Below are positions 26,360 through 35,066 of a stretch of DNA of 60,327 bases, in pieces. The notes under the pieces are model-generated. The model ran no database searches, was not told where the DNA came from, and was given only the letters and a program-made list of their open reading frames with translations. Each line of letters begins with the position of its first letter. Within the stretch, counting starts at the first letter, position 1. The translations under genes and the position numbers were made by a program. Where the stretch lies: positions 1-60,327 of the forward strand of contig JAILBN010000090.1 in assembly GCA_024680915.1 (NCBI GenBank). Direction: 5' to 3'. This stretch comes from Treponemataceae bacterium (lineage in GTDB: Bacteria > Spirochaetota > Spirochaetia > Treponematales > Treponemataceae).

Positions 26360-27637
26360 ATGAAAGCGGAAACATTATGTCTTCATGCAGGATATTCTCC
26401 TAAAAATGGAGAGCCCAGAGTCGTGCCCATAGTTCAGAGTACGACATACAAATTCGATTCGACTGAGCATGTCGCAGCTCTTTTCGATAAGCCTACGGAA
26501 TATATGTATTCCCGTTTCGCCAATCCTACCTGCGATGCGGTGGAGAAGAAAATCGCTGCCCTGGAGGGTGGGGTGGGAGCCATGCTTACCTCAAGCGGGC
26601 AGGCTGCATCCCTCTGCTCCATATTGAACCTATGTTCAGCAGGTGACAGCTTTATATCAAGTACCTGTATCTACGGCGGTACAGTCAACCTTTTCAGCTT
26701 TACCCTCAAAAAGCTGGGCATTGAGTGTATCTGGGTAAAGGCCGATGCCAGCGAAGAGGAGATTCTTGCCGCCTTCAAGCCTAACACCAAGTGTGTCTTC
26801 GGCGAGACTATAGCCAATCCGGCTCTCACTGTGTTCGATATTGAGAAATGGGCTGAAGCCGCCCACAAGAAGAATGTTCCCCTTATCGTGGATAATACCT
26901 TCGCTACTCCTATTCTATGCCGTCCTTTTGAGTGGGGCTGTGACATCGTGATCCACTCCACCACTAAATATATGGACGGTCATGCTGTCCAGGGCGGTGG
27001 TGTTATCGTTGACAGCGGTAAGTTCGACTGGGTCAAGGCAAATAAGGCTACAGGCTTCTTTGCCGATATGGTGGAGCCTGATGCAAGCTATCATGGCCTC
27101 AATTATACGAAGGAATTCGGTAATGCCGCTTATATCATAAAAGCCCGCACCCAGCTTATGAGGGATTTCGGCTGCTATCCTGCGGCCCAGAGTGCTTTTT
27201 ACCTTAATATGGGACTTGAGACCCTGCCTCTCCGCATGGCCCGTTATTGCGAGAATGCTCTTAAGGTGGCTGAGTTCTTCAAGAAATCTGACAAAATTGC
27301 TTCTGTAACCTATCCTGGACTTCCAGGGGATAAAAGCTATGATCTGGCTCAGAAATACCTGCCGGATGGTGCCAGCGGTGTGGTTTCCATAAGCATAAAA
27401 GGTGGCCGTGATGCCGCGGTTCGTTTCATGGATGCCCTAAAGCTTGCCAGCGATGAAGTGCATGTCGCAGACATAAGGACCTGCGTCCTTCATCCTGCCA
27501 GCGCTACCCACCGTCAGCTTACGGACGAGCAGCTTGTTGCTGCGGGAATTGACGGCGGAATGGTTCGTTTCAGCTGCGGCCTTGAGAATATAGATGACAT
27601 AATTGAGGATATAAAGCTCGGTCTTGCCGCTATATAA
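26360..27637 (+). CDS. metY: O-acetylhomoserine (thiol)-lyase / aminocarboxypropyltransferase
   Basis: 425 residues, the length of MetY rather than of shorter cystathionine synthases. The PLP lysine is in HSTTKYMDGHAVQGGGVIVD; other marks are VPIVQSTTYKFDSTEHVAALF, YMYSRFANPTCDAVEKKIAALEGG, and ADIRTCVLHPASATHRQL near the end. It makes homocysteine from O-acetylhomoserine and sulphide. No SAM riboswitch or S-box is visible in the 23-bp gap from the ComM gene, so it may be read from upstream. A terminator follows. Confidence 0.9.
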   Translation: MKAETLCLHAGYSPKNGEPRVVPIVQSTTYKFDSTEHVAALFDKPTEYMYSRFANPTCDAVEKKIAALEGGVGAMLTSSGQAASLCSILNLCSAGDSFISSTCIYGGTVNLFSFTLKKLGIECIWVKADASEEEILAAFKPNTKCVFGETIANPALTVFDIEKWAEAAHKKNVPLIVDNTFATPILCRPFEWGCDIVIHSTTKYMDGHAVQGGGVIVDSGKFDWVKANKATGFFADMVEPDASYHGLNYTKEFGNAAYIIKARTQLMRDFGCYPAAQSAFYLNMGLETLPLRMARYCENALKVAEFFKKSDKIASVTYPGLPGDKSYDLAQKYLPDGASGVVSISIKGGRDAAVRFMDALKLASDEVHVADIRTCVLHPASATHRQLTDEQLVAAGIDGGMVRFSCGLENIDDIIEDIKLGLAAI

Positions 27638-27673
27638 CTGATGGAAACTATATAGACAGAGAATGAGGTTTTG

Positions 27674-27728
27674 CTGGGAGCTTAAGTATTGTTTTAGCCT
27701 GTTTTTAGCTCCCGGCATTGTTTTTTTT
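27674..27728 (+). terminator. intrinsic terminator after metY
   Basis: Nine-base-pair stem CTGGGAGCT/AGCTCCCGG (one G-T pair) with a 24-nt loop, then catt and eight T. The distal side overlaps the -35 region of the next gene. Confidence 0.65.
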
Positions 27729-27737
27729 AAATTTTAT

Positions 27738-27756
27738 GCTAAAATATTAGAGTATG
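27738..27756 (+). promoter_or_regulatory. extended -10 close to the start of the surface operon
   Basis: TGCTAAAAT (27737-27745) and eight bases to the ATG at 27754; TTGTTT at 27718-27723 is a possible -35 with 16 bp spacing. No Shine-Dalgarno. The leader would be zero to two bases. Confidence 0.5.
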
Positions 27757-28245
27757 TACGGGAAAAAGTTTTTTATAATAACATTGGTAATGTTGATTTC
27801 TCTTTCCGGGCTTTTCGCCCAAAGCCCTGATGAGCTTTCACGGATGATAGAGACTGAGGAAGCTACCGTGGGCCAGGTGGGATATTTTCTTGCTGTATAT
27901 CTTGAGCTGGTACCTGATGTAGCTAATGGAAGGGCTTCTCTTGATGCTCTTGAGACGGCAGGGTATGGGAGCTATCGTAATGCTGATGCCCCGATAACCC
28001 TTTCTCAGCTTGCCGGTTTGTGTATGAAGGTTTGGAAGATGGAGGGAGGTCTTATGTATTCTCTTTTCGGTTCAAACCACTATGCTTTCCGTGAGTTCCA
28101 GTCAAAAGGATATCTTTCCTTTTCTGATGATCCTATGGCTCATTTGTCGGGCTACAAGGCTTTGAACTTGATTTACAAATGCCTTGAGACGGCTGATGCC
28201 TCAGAACCAGTTGCAGAGACTGATTCAGAAGAAAGCGGAGAGTAA
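27754..28245 (+). CDS. secreted protein of unknown function, first gene of surface operon
   Basis: 163 residues. A clear signal peptide (MYGKKFFIITLVMLISLSGLFAQ, cleavage after LFA) is followed by a helical, weakly acidic mature part containing GYFLAVYLELVPD and a C-terminal E/S-rich tail. No family recognised. The next gene starts three bases after its stop, so it is made together with an outer-membrane-like barrel, a FecR-domain protein and a lipoprotein; a periplasmic partner role is an inference from that context. Confidence 0.7.
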   Translation: MYGKKFFIITLVMLISLSGLFAQSPDELSRMIETEEATVGQVGYFLAVYLELVPDVANGRASLDALETAGYGSYRNADAPITLSQLAGLCMKVWKMEGGLMYSLFGSNHYAFREFQSKGYLSFSDDPMAHLSGYKALNLIYKCLETADASEPVAETDSEESGE

Positions 28246-28248
28246 AAG

Positions 28249-29436
28249 ATGAAAAAAAGAGTTATAAGCATAGTAATCACTATAATCTTGATATTTGCCG
28301 CTGTCTCTCCTGTCGCTGCGTTCGATTTGGGTGGACAGCTTGATACGAGTATCAGCATGGGTGGCCGTCAGTGGTTTACTGACAATTTCGGTGGTGTTAT
28401 AGGTGCTACCGAAAGAGCTTCCGTATGGTTCCGTACACCACTTCCTTTCGGTACGCTTTCTCTTGAGGGCGGATGGAACCTCAATGTAAGTTATGGATTC
28501 GTATGGCCTCTTACTTTGTTCGATGCACAGGTTTTCAATTTCCTGAACACCCTCGACTTAAGGCTTGCTAAATACAATTTCGCTATCAATATAGGCAGCC
28601 TTGCTATGGACTTTAATGTGGGCCGTTTCCCTCTTTCTGATTCGACGGGGTTGATTTTCAATCAGAACATAGATGCCTTGTATGTCTCCCTGCCATTCAG
28701 CTTGTTCACGGTCTCAGCGGGAGCTGGCTATACCGGATTGCTTAATGCTAAGACATCGGGTGTTTATGGTATCCCTGTGGATATTCCTGCTGATTCTTTT
28801 TATGTTTTTGCCCCTGGTTATGTGGCTGTTCTTTCCCGAATCACAGCTCCTAGTCTTATAGCCGGTCAGACCTTTGATGCAGATGTCAATTTGTTCATCA
28901 ACTGTAATACTACAGAAAGCTCTGATAGCAGGACTCGTTTCTATGCTACTGTGGGAGCTCATGGTCCTATTATTCCTCTCCTGTACTACAATGCTTCCTT
29001 CTGTTTCGGCTATGCCATGGGACCAGAGCAGAAGCTTGGCGTTCTTGGAAACGCAGGCCTCAGTTTCTACCCGAATTTCCTTTCCTCGACTATTTCTTTC
29101 AATACCTTGTTCGTGACGAAAGATTTCCTGCCCTTTACGGATATACCGCTTTCTGTAGATGGTATGATAGGATGCTCCAATGTCCTGAAGCTTGCTCTTG
29201 CTTTCTCGATGAAACCTGTAGACAAGTGGCTTGCAAACACAGAGGTTTCTCTATTCTATTCTTCAGTGGATGAGGTCTCTTCTTTCGTGCTGAATGAGCT
29301 TCAGGCTAATTTGAACGTGAAATTCCAGTGGTTTAGTGATTTTTGTCTGAGTGCATCCGGTGGTGTGGTGATACCTGTGAGCGACACAAGTGTTTCATTC
29401 TTTACAGCCTCTGTCAGGGCCCAGCTTTCGTTCTGA
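28249..29436 (+). CDS. predicted outer-membrane beta-barrel protein
   Basis: 395 residues. A signal peptide ends at SPVAAF. The mature protein shows alternating polar/aromatic strands throughout (for example LEGGWNLNVSYGFVWPL, SVSAGAGYTGLL, ASFCFGYAM) and finishes in VRAQLSF, an aromatic C-terminal residue as used by the BAM machinery. No named porin family was recognised; this type is common in treponemes. It is directly coupled to the preceding gene. Confidence 0.7.
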   Translation: MKKRVISIVITIILIFAAVSPVAAFDLGGQLDTSISMGGRQWFTDNFGGVIGATERASVWFRTPLPFGTLSLEGGWNLNVSYGFVWPLTLFDAQVFNFLNTLDLRLAKYNFAINIGSLAMDFNVGRFPLSDSTGLIFNQNIDALYVSLPFSLFTVSAGAGYTGLLNAKTSGVYGIPVDIPADSFYVFAPGYVAVLSRITAPSLIAGQTFDADVNLFINCNTTESSDSRTRFYATVGAHGPIIPLLYYNASFCFGYAMGPEQKLGVLGNAGLSFYPNFLSSTISFNTLFVTKDFLPFTDIPLSVDGMIGCSNVLKLALAFSMKPVDKWLANTEVSLFYSSVDEVSSFVLNELQANLNVKFQWFSDFCLSASGGVVIPVSDTSVSFFTASVRAQLSF

Positions 29437-29481
29437 TGGAGTCGTTTTTGTCATAGCCCGTTTTGGGCGTAGGAGGCAGAT

Positions 29482-30519
29482 ATGAGTGCTTTGAAAAAAA
29501 TATTGTTTATTGCTGTATTATGCTGCGTTTTCGCGTCATTAAGTTCTATGGAGGTAAAGGTCATAGAGCTTAGTGGGAAAGTTGAGGTCCAGCAGGGTAA
29601 CAAGTGGGTTGCGGTTACCAAGGGACAGGTGCTTCCTGCTGGTTCTGTTATATCTACTGGTTTCAAGTCAGAGGCAATTCTTTCCTTCGACGAGACTGTG
29701 ATAAAGGTGAAGGCTCTTACCCGTCTTACGATAGAGCAGCTGTTCGAGAAAAATGGGGATAAAGCTTCTTCCGTCTACCTTGATACGGGTTCAATTTCTG
29801 CTGATGTAAAACCAGCCGAGAACAAGCGAGTCGGCTTTTCAGTCAAAACTCCTGCTGCGACGGCTTCTGTACGTGGAACCAGCGGAGACGTTTACTCAGA
29901 CGGAACTGTAATCGGTACGTCAGGAAGATGGTGTATCACACCTCCTGAGGCCAAGATGGTTTTTGTTCCGGTCGCACAGACAGCCGCTTCTTCTTCAGAG
30001 GAGGAAACTGCGGTTGAAGGCGGAACAGAGCCTGCTGTTGAGCCAGTCGCTGAAGTACCGGAATCTTCTGCGGTTGAAGGCGGAACGGAGCCAGTCGCTG
30101 AGCCTTCTGAAGGGGAGCCTGCTGCGGCTGAGCCAGTCGCTGAGACACAAGCACCTGTTGCTGAGCCAGCTCCTGTAAGTCAGACTCCGGCTGTAGAGCC
30201 TGTATCTGAAAGTGTTACGGTACCTGCTATGGAAGACTTCGATTTCTCTTATCCCGATATTATGGGTGCGGTTTATGTCAGCAAGGGAGAGAATGTCACC
30301 GTGTCCGGAGGTTCTTTTGTAACACCACAAGAGAATAAGATTCTTAATGCGACAGGAAGTTCTGGTGTTCAGTTGTTAAGCGAGACTGAGAAGGTCGTTC
30401 CTGCTGCACCTCAGGTTGTTTCTGAATCAAGTATATCTTCTTCTACTGAAATTGAGGTTCCTGAGAAACCGAAGTATGGAACCGTAAATATTACGGTTAC
30501 CTTGCCCTCTTTGAATTAA
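29482..30519 (+). CDS. FecR-domain exported protein with Pro/Glu repeat region
   Basis: 345 residues. After a signal peptide (about 1-22) comes a FecR domain (about 25-140: ELSGKVEVQQGNKWVAVTKG, LPAGSVISTGFKSEAILSF, VYLDTGSISADVKP, VKTPAATASVRGTSGDVY). Residues about 165-255 are a low-complexity E/P/A/V region with repeats of AVEGGTEP and EPVAE; the DNA repeats 25 bp at 30008 and 30068. A structured tail (about 255-345) follows. There is no membrane helix and no FecI-type sigma factor nearby, so this is not a classical anti-sigma protein. It may use the FecR fold as a surface or periplasmic binding module. Confidence 0.78.
   Translation: MSALKKILFIAVLCCVFASLSSMEVKVIELSGKVEVQQGNKWVAVTKGQVLPAGSVISTGFKSEAILSFDETVIKVKALTRLTIEQLFEKNGDKASSVYLDTGSISADVKPAENKRVGFSVKTPAATASVRGTSGDVYSDGTVIGTSGRWCITPPEAKMVFVPVAQTAASSSEEETAVEGGTEPAVEPVAEVPESSAVEGGTEPVAEPSEGEPAAAEPVAETQAPVAEPAPVSQTPAVEPVSESVTVPAMEDFDFSYPDIMGAVYVSKGENVTVSGGSFVTPQENKILNATGSSGVQLLSETEKVVPAAPQVVSESSISSSTEIEVPEKPKYGTVNITVTLPSLN
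30008..30092 (+). repeat. 60-bp periodic coding repeat in the FecR-domain gene
   Basis: A 25-bp segment beginning ctgcggttgaaggcggaac recurs at 30008 and 30068 with one mismatch; gagccagtcgctga recurs three times nearby. Such repeats can expand or contract by slippage. Confidence 0.7.
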
Positions 30520-30532
30520 TAAGGAGTTTGAT

Positions 30533-31054
30533 ATGAAGAAATATATAAAAGCAGCGATTCTCGTTTTTCTCGTCGCGATTGTTCTTTCTATTTCTGGTTG
30601 TGCTTTGTTCTCCTCTTTTGGAAATGTCGTCGTTGGAATAGCGAATGGGGAGGCTGGTGATAATTCTCCTTCATTCAAGATATCTGCATATCTTTATGAG
30701 ATTCAGGATGATGGAAGTGTTAAGGAGCTTGAGAAACAGACTGCCAATGATTATACTCCGGGTACACAATGCAATATAGTCTTTGAATCTCAGATCCGTA
30801 TGGGGAAACGTGTTAAGGTTTTCATAGGACTCAAGTCGAGGACTTCTGCGGAGGGTGCTTTGATCGGGGTCGGATCAGGTATAGGTAATCAGAATCCAGA
30901 CCAAGTGCAAGATGCTGTCGGGGACGCCGAAGGTCCTGCTCACAGATATTTCAAATCTGAGATGGAATTTGTCATGGCTGAAGGTGTGAATTCTCCTACT
31001 TTGCCGGCCTTCAGAGAGGTGGATCCAGAAGTCGATGATGTCTGGTGGTATTAA
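30533..31054 (+). CDS. small lipoprotein of unknown function, last gene of surface operon
   Basis: 173 residues. The signal MKKYIKAAILVFLVAIVLSI is followed by lipobox SGC (Cys about 23). The mature part is beta-rich (FKISAYLYEIQDDGSVKELE, VFIGLKSR) and ends in the unusual tail VDPEVDDVWWY. No family recognised. AAGGAG precedes the ATG. It ends three bases before the convergent AraC gene, with no visible terminator between them. Confidence 0.7.
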   Translation: MKKYIKAAILVFLVAIVLSISGCALFSSFGNVVVGIANGEAGDNSPSFKISAYLYEIQDDGSVKELEKQTANDYTPGTQCNIVFESQIRMGKRVKVFIGLKSRTSAEGALIGVGSGIGNQNPDQVQDAVGDAEGPAHRYFKSEMEFVMAEGVNSPTLPAFREVDPEVDDVWWY

Positions 31055-31057
31055 ATC

Positions 31058-32149
31058 CTAAACTTCTGAGTTTTTTGATATGGTGTTGTGCCGGTATTCC
31101 CCCGGTGTGACACCATATTTTTTTTTAAATGTACGTATAAAATGCTCCGGGTTTATATATCCCGTCTGTATTGCGATGTCACCTACCGGGATTTTCGTGT
31201 CAGAGAGCAGGGAGCAGGCATGTTCCATCCGCATATGCAGGACTATATCCGTAAAGTTTCTGCCCGTAAGCTGCTTTATCAGCTTGGAGGCATACTGGGG
31301 TGAGAAATTGAATGCCCCAGCTATTTTATCCAGGGATATGTCAAAACGGTTTTCCTGTATGTATCTGATTATATCGAAACGGAGCATGGTATTCTTGTTA
31401 ACGTCCGGGGGAAGGTCGTAGGAGGAGCTGAATTTTCTTACGAGGAAGATGAAAAGCCGGTGAAGGTCAGCCTGCAGCATGTCCTGTGAAAAAGAGTCCG
31501 TGTCCGTCGTTTCCTTGTACATTCCTAAGACAAGGCTTCGTATTGTTTCTATGTTGTCGGCTCCTCCGGTTTTCTGTCCGTCCTGAAGATCCGTATGGAA
31601 TATTATGTAATCTGCGGCCTTTGTGCTGTACATGTTTGACAGGAAGAAGGATGAAAGTATGTTCTCGGTACGAAGGAAGTTGCTGAAAATATCCTCGAAG
31701 GTCGTCTGCCTTATAAGGATATTCAGGATTATGCTGCTGTCGAACACGCTTATGCTGTGCTTGACGTTGGGGGGGATAAGACAAATGTCGCCTTTTTTCA
31801 TATGGAATTCCATCCCGTTGATGACCTGCTTTGTCTGTCCCTCCAGAACGTAGAAAAGCTCCAGGAATTCATGGCAGTGATAGAAAACGGGAGTGTAATC
31901 CGGGTGTTTCCTTATGACTATGTTTTTTCTCCGGTTGCTGCCGAAGAACCATTCTTCAGGAAGTATATCAGGTGTAGTTTCTGGGAAATCAGGAATAAAT
32001 AAAGTCTTTTCTATTAAATCGACTGGATTCAGCTTGACCAGGAATTGCTTCAGCAGGGCAGGATTCTTTTTGGCGTCAAAATATTCCTTGTATAGAGTCT
32101 CATCATAGCTTTCTTTGAGTAATTCTTCGGGAATATCACTCATCTGCAT
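31058..32149 (-). CDS. AraC family regulator, probably of the rhamnose genes
   Basis: 363 residues from the ATG at 32149. A cupin-type sensor domain (YHCHEFLELFYVLEGQTKQV, KKGDICLIPPNVKHSI) lies at about 95-150, and a C-terminal AraC double HTH (ISLDKIAGAFNFSPQYASKLIKQLTG, PVGDIAIQTGYINPEHFIRTFKKKYG) fills the last 100. A start at 32167 is possible on paper but would lie in the -10 region: TTGATA-17-TATAAT ends exactly six bases before 32149. Divergent from rhaB, it most likely activates the rhaBAD genes with rhamnose or a derivative as effector; this role is inferred from position. Confidence 0.82.
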   Translation of the reverse strand: MQMSDIPEELLKESYDETLYKEYFDAKKNPALLKQFLVKLNPVDLIEKTLFIPDFPETTPDILPEEWFFGSNRRKNIVIRKHPDYTPVFYHCHEFLELFYVLEGQTKQVINGMEFHMKKGDICLIPPNVKHSISVFDSSIILNILIRQTTFEDIFSNFLRTENILSSFFLSNMYSTKAADYIIFHTDLQDGQKTGGADNIETIRSLVLGMYKETTDTDSFSQDMLQADLHRLFIFLVRKFSSSYDLPPDVNKNTMLRFDIIRYIQENRFDISLDKIAGAFNFSPQYASKLIKQLTGRNFTDIVLHMRMEHACSLLSDTKIPVGDIAIQTGYINPEHFIRTFKKKYGVTPGEYRHNTISKNSEV

Positions 32150-32184
32150 GATAAAATTATAAAGCATAGTTTAAAATATATCAA
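32147..32184 (-). promoter_or_regulatory. complete promoter with leaderless start, AraC gene
   Basis: Minus strand: TTGATA (32184-32179), 17 bp, TATAAT (32161-32156), six bases, ATG (32149). Near-consensus and no Shine-Dalgarno. Confidence 0.72.
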
Positions 32185-32279
32185 TAAAAATAGACGTATC
32201 CGCTTGTACCACTTTCATCCAAAATGGCTTTAACATAAAGATACTTGGAAATTTTATATAATAGGCGCAAGGGGGATGT

Positions 32280-33686
32280 ATGGAGACTTTTTTTCTTGCA
32301 GTTGATATAGGAGCTTCCAGTGGACGTCATATCATAGGCCACAGAGAGGATGGAAAGCTCTGTATGAAGGAAATCCACCGTTTTGATAACGGGATGGTGG
32401 AAAGGAATGGTCATCTTTGCTGGAATCTTGATATTTTGTTCGGTCATATAAAAGAAGGCATGAAAAAATGCAGGGCAGAGGGAATCACTCCTAAAAGCGT
32501 AGGCATTGATACCTGGGGATGTGACTTCGTCCTCCTTGATTCCGAAAAAAGGCTTCTTGGCGATTTCGTCGCCTATCGTGATTCCCGCACCACGGGAATT
32601 CCTGAGAAGGTGGCGGCTGTTATCCCGGACAGCGAACTTTATGAGGTTACGGGCCTTCAAAAGCTGCCCTTCAATACTCTCTACCAGCTGTTGGCCTTGA
32701 AAGAAACCAATCCTGAGCTTCTTGAGAAAGCCCGGTATTTCCTCACCGTCCCCGATTACTTCAATTATCTTCTTTCCGGGGAAATCACAAACGAATATAC
32801 CTGCGCCAGTACGACGGAGCTTGTGAATGCTTCCCGTATGGACTGGGATTATGATCTTATAAAAAAGCTGGGGCTTCCGGAGCGGCTTTTCAAGCCAGTG
32901 ACGAAGCCTGGAAGCATAATAGGCAAGCTGCTTCCCTCTATAGCGGAGGAGGTCGGCTTCAACTGTGACGTAGTCGCTCCCTGTACCCACGACACAGGCT
33001 CCGCTGTGGCGGCTCTTCCTGTCTACGGAGATAAGAAGGACGGCGAGACCTTGTACATAAGCTCAGGAACCTGGTCCCTTCTTGGAACGGAGCTGGCTTC
33101 TCCTGAGAAATCAGAGAAGGCCCGCCTCCTGAACTATACTAATGAGGGCGGCTATGAGGGACGCTACCGTTTCCTTAAGAACATAATGGGACTGTGGATG
33201 ATTCAGTCCATAAGGAAGGAACTGCAGGAAAGGGAAGGCCGGAAGATTCCTTTCGATGAGCTTGACCAGGAGGCGGAGAAAGCCGACATCACTTCTGTAG
33301 TTGACTGCAACAGCTCTGTATTCCTTGCCCCCTCTTCTATGATTGATGCAGTTAAGGATGAGTGCCGTAAGAAGGGCTGTCAGGTGCCGGAGACGAAAGG
33401 GGAGCTCGCTTCCGTCGTCTACAGAAGCCTTGCCGTATGCTATGCTGAGGCTGTGAAGCAGCTGGGCGAGATATTCAATAGGACTTATACAGACTTGTAT
33501 ATTATCGGTGGAGGCTCAAAATCTCTCCTTCTGAACAAGTGGACCGCTGAGAAAACAGGGCTTACCGTTCATACAGGTCCTGTGGAGGCTACAGCCGCAG
33601 GAAATCTTCTCGTACAGATGCTCACCGCAGGTGTGTTCTTATCGCTTGATGATGCGCGTAAATGTGTCGCATCATCAGGCTTGTGA
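32280..33686 (+). CDS. rhaB: rhamnulokinase
   Basis: 468 residues of the FGGY kinase fold. The start FFLAVDIGASSGRHIIG is the phosphate-1 loop in the form typical of RhaB (DIGASSGR). Further family marks are GIDTWGCDFVLLD, YRDSRTTG, CTHDTGSAVAALP and the adenosine motif IIGGGSKSLLLNKWTAE. It phosphorylates L-rhamnulose at C1. A TATAAT near 32257 gives a leader of about a dozen bases with AAGGGGG before the ATG. Operon with rhaA and rhaD. Confidence 0.93.
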   Translation: METFFLAVDIGASSGRHIIGHREDGKLCMKEIHRFDNGMVERNGHLCWNLDILFGHIKEGMKKCRAEGITPKSVGIDTWGCDFVLLDSEKRLLGDFVAYRDSRTTGIPEKVAAVIPDSELYEVTGLQKLPFNTLYQLLALKETNPELLEKARYFLTVPDYFNYLLSGEITNEYTCASTTELVNASRMDWDYDLIKKLGLPERLFKPVTKPGSIIGKLLPSIAEEVGFNCDVVAPCTHDTGSAVAALPVYGDKKDGETLYISSGTWSLLGTELASPEKSEKARLLNYTNEGGYEGRYRFLKNIMGLWMIQSIRKELQEREGRKIPFDELDQEAEKADITSVVDCNSSVFLAPSSMIDAVKDECRKKGCQVPETKGELASVVYRSLAVCYAEAVKQLGEIFNRTYTDLYIIGGGSKSLLLNKWTAEKTGLTVHTGPVEATAAGNLLVQMLTAGVFLSLDDARKCVASSGL

Positions 33687-33711
33687 TAGATTTTTCCTTA
33701 AGGAGGTTTAT

Positions 33712-34962
33712 ATGAGTATTGAGACAAGGTACAAGGAAGCAGCGGACTTTTATTCAGCTGCAGGAGTCGATACAGAAAAGGCTTTGGATAAGCTTAAGAA
33801 AATTTCCATCTCTATGCACTGCTGGCAGGGAGATGATGTGAACGGCTTTGAGGATGCAGGTTCCCTCACAGGCGGTATCCAGACCACTGGAAATTACCCT
33901 GGTCGGGCACGTAACCCCCAGGAGCTTATGGACGATATAGACAAGGTTCTTTCCCTGGTCCCTGGAAAGCACAGATTGGCTCTTCACGCAAGCTATGCTA
34001 TGCCTGCAAACGGAAAGAAGGTCGAGCGCAACGAGCTCAAGCCTGAGGATTTCGCTCCCTGGGTTGAATTCGCAAAGAAAAGAGGCCTGGGTCTTGATTT
34101 TAACCCTACTTATTTCTCCCATCCCCTCTCCACGGATGCCACCCTTTCCAGCGAGAATGAGGAAATCCGTAAGTACTGGGTACAGCATGGAATCTGCTGT
34201 CTCAAAATATCAGAGTATTTCGCAAGGGAGCTTGGAACTCCTTGTGTGATGAATATATGGATTCCAGACGGCTTTAAGAACGCTCCTGCTGACAGGGCTG
34301 CTCCCCGGGCCAGACTTAAGAAATCCCTTGATGAGATTCTTGCCATGCCCTATGACAAGTCCCTTGTATACGTAACAGTAGAGTCCAAGGTTTTCGGAAT
34401 CGGTCTTGAGAGCTACACTGTTGGCTCCCACGAGTTCTACATGAACTATGCCGCGAAGAACAATGTTCTCTGCCTTCTTGACAGCGGCCATTTCCATCCT
34501 ACGGAGTCCGTGGCTGATAAGATTCCTTCCATGCTCCTTTTCTCAGACAAGGTTGCCCTTCACGTGTCACGTCCTGTACGCTGGGACAGCGACCATGTGG
34601 TATTGTACAACGACGAGGTAAGGGATATAGCCCGTGAGATAGTGAACAACGGACCTGAGAAGGTTCTTTTGGCAATGGACTATTTTGATGCCAGCATCAA
34701 TCGTATCGCTGCCTGGGCAACGGGTATGCGCAATATGCAGAAGGCTCTTCTTGAGGCTCTTCTTTTTCCGCAGGCAAAGGCAGCGGAGCTTCAGGACAAG
34801 CGTGATTTCACGGCTCTCATGAATCTTCAGGAAAAAATGAAGATGTTCCCCATAGGCGATGTCTGGAACGAGTTCTGCCGAAGGAACGGAACACCTGATG
34901 AGACCTGTTGGTACGAGGATGTTGTGGCCTACGAGAAGGATGTTCTTTCCGCACGAAAATAA
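33712..34962 (+). CDS. rhaA: L-rhamnose isomerase
   Basis: 416 residues. Recognised by ISMHCWQGDDVNGFE near the N-terminus, DFNPTYFSHP, NIWIPDGFKNAPADRAAPR, LLDSGHFHPTESVADKI and HVSRPVRWDSDHVV; these contain the metal-binding E/H/D residues of RhaA. It converts L-rhamnose to L-rhamnulose. AAGGAGG is six bases before the ATG at 33712, which is why I reject the upstream in-frame start at 33631 that overlaps rhaB. Confidence 0.95.
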   Translation: MSIETRYKEAADFYSAAGVDTEKALDKLKKISISMHCWQGDDVNGFEDAGSLTGGIQTTGNYPGRARNPQELMDDIDKVLSLVPGKHRLALHASYAMPANGKKVERNELKPEDFAPWVEFAKKRGLGLDFNPTYFSHPLSTDATLSSENEEIRKYWVQHGICCLKISEYFARELGTPCVMNIWIPDGFKNAPADRAAPRARLKKSLDEILAMPYDKSLVYVTVESKVFGIGLESYTVGSHEFYMNYAAKNNVLCLLDSGHFHPTESVADKIPSMLLFSDKVALHVSRPVRWDSDHVVLYNDEVRDIAREIVNNGPEKVLLAMDYFDASINRIAAWATGMRNMQKALLEALLFPQAKAAELQDKRDFTALMNLQEKMKMFPIGDVWNEFCRRNGTPDETCWYEDVVAYEKDVLSARK

Positions 34963-34968
34963 TAATAT

Positions 34969-35045
34969 CTTCGCCGGCCAGTCTTCGTTTGGCAGCCTTG
35001 AAGCAGGAAAGGCTGGAGGCTGGGCTTGAAGGATCGTCGGCGAAG
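34969..35045 (+). other. nested stem-loop between rhaA and rhaD
   Basis: Outer arms CTTCGCCG (34969-34976) and CGGCGAAG (35038-35045) are perfect. An inner hairpin has AGCCTT/AAGGCT arms. There is no T-run, so it is not a terminator; a processing or stabilising element that sets the rhaA:rhaD ratio is plausible. Confidence 0.5.
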
Positions 35046-35066
35046 GTTCTGAAAGGATGATACAAG

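Noticed and set aside
29482-30519. Classical FecR anti-sigma sensor
   Set aside because: No FecI-type sigma gene, no membrane helix and no TonB receptor nearby; only the FecR fold is shared.
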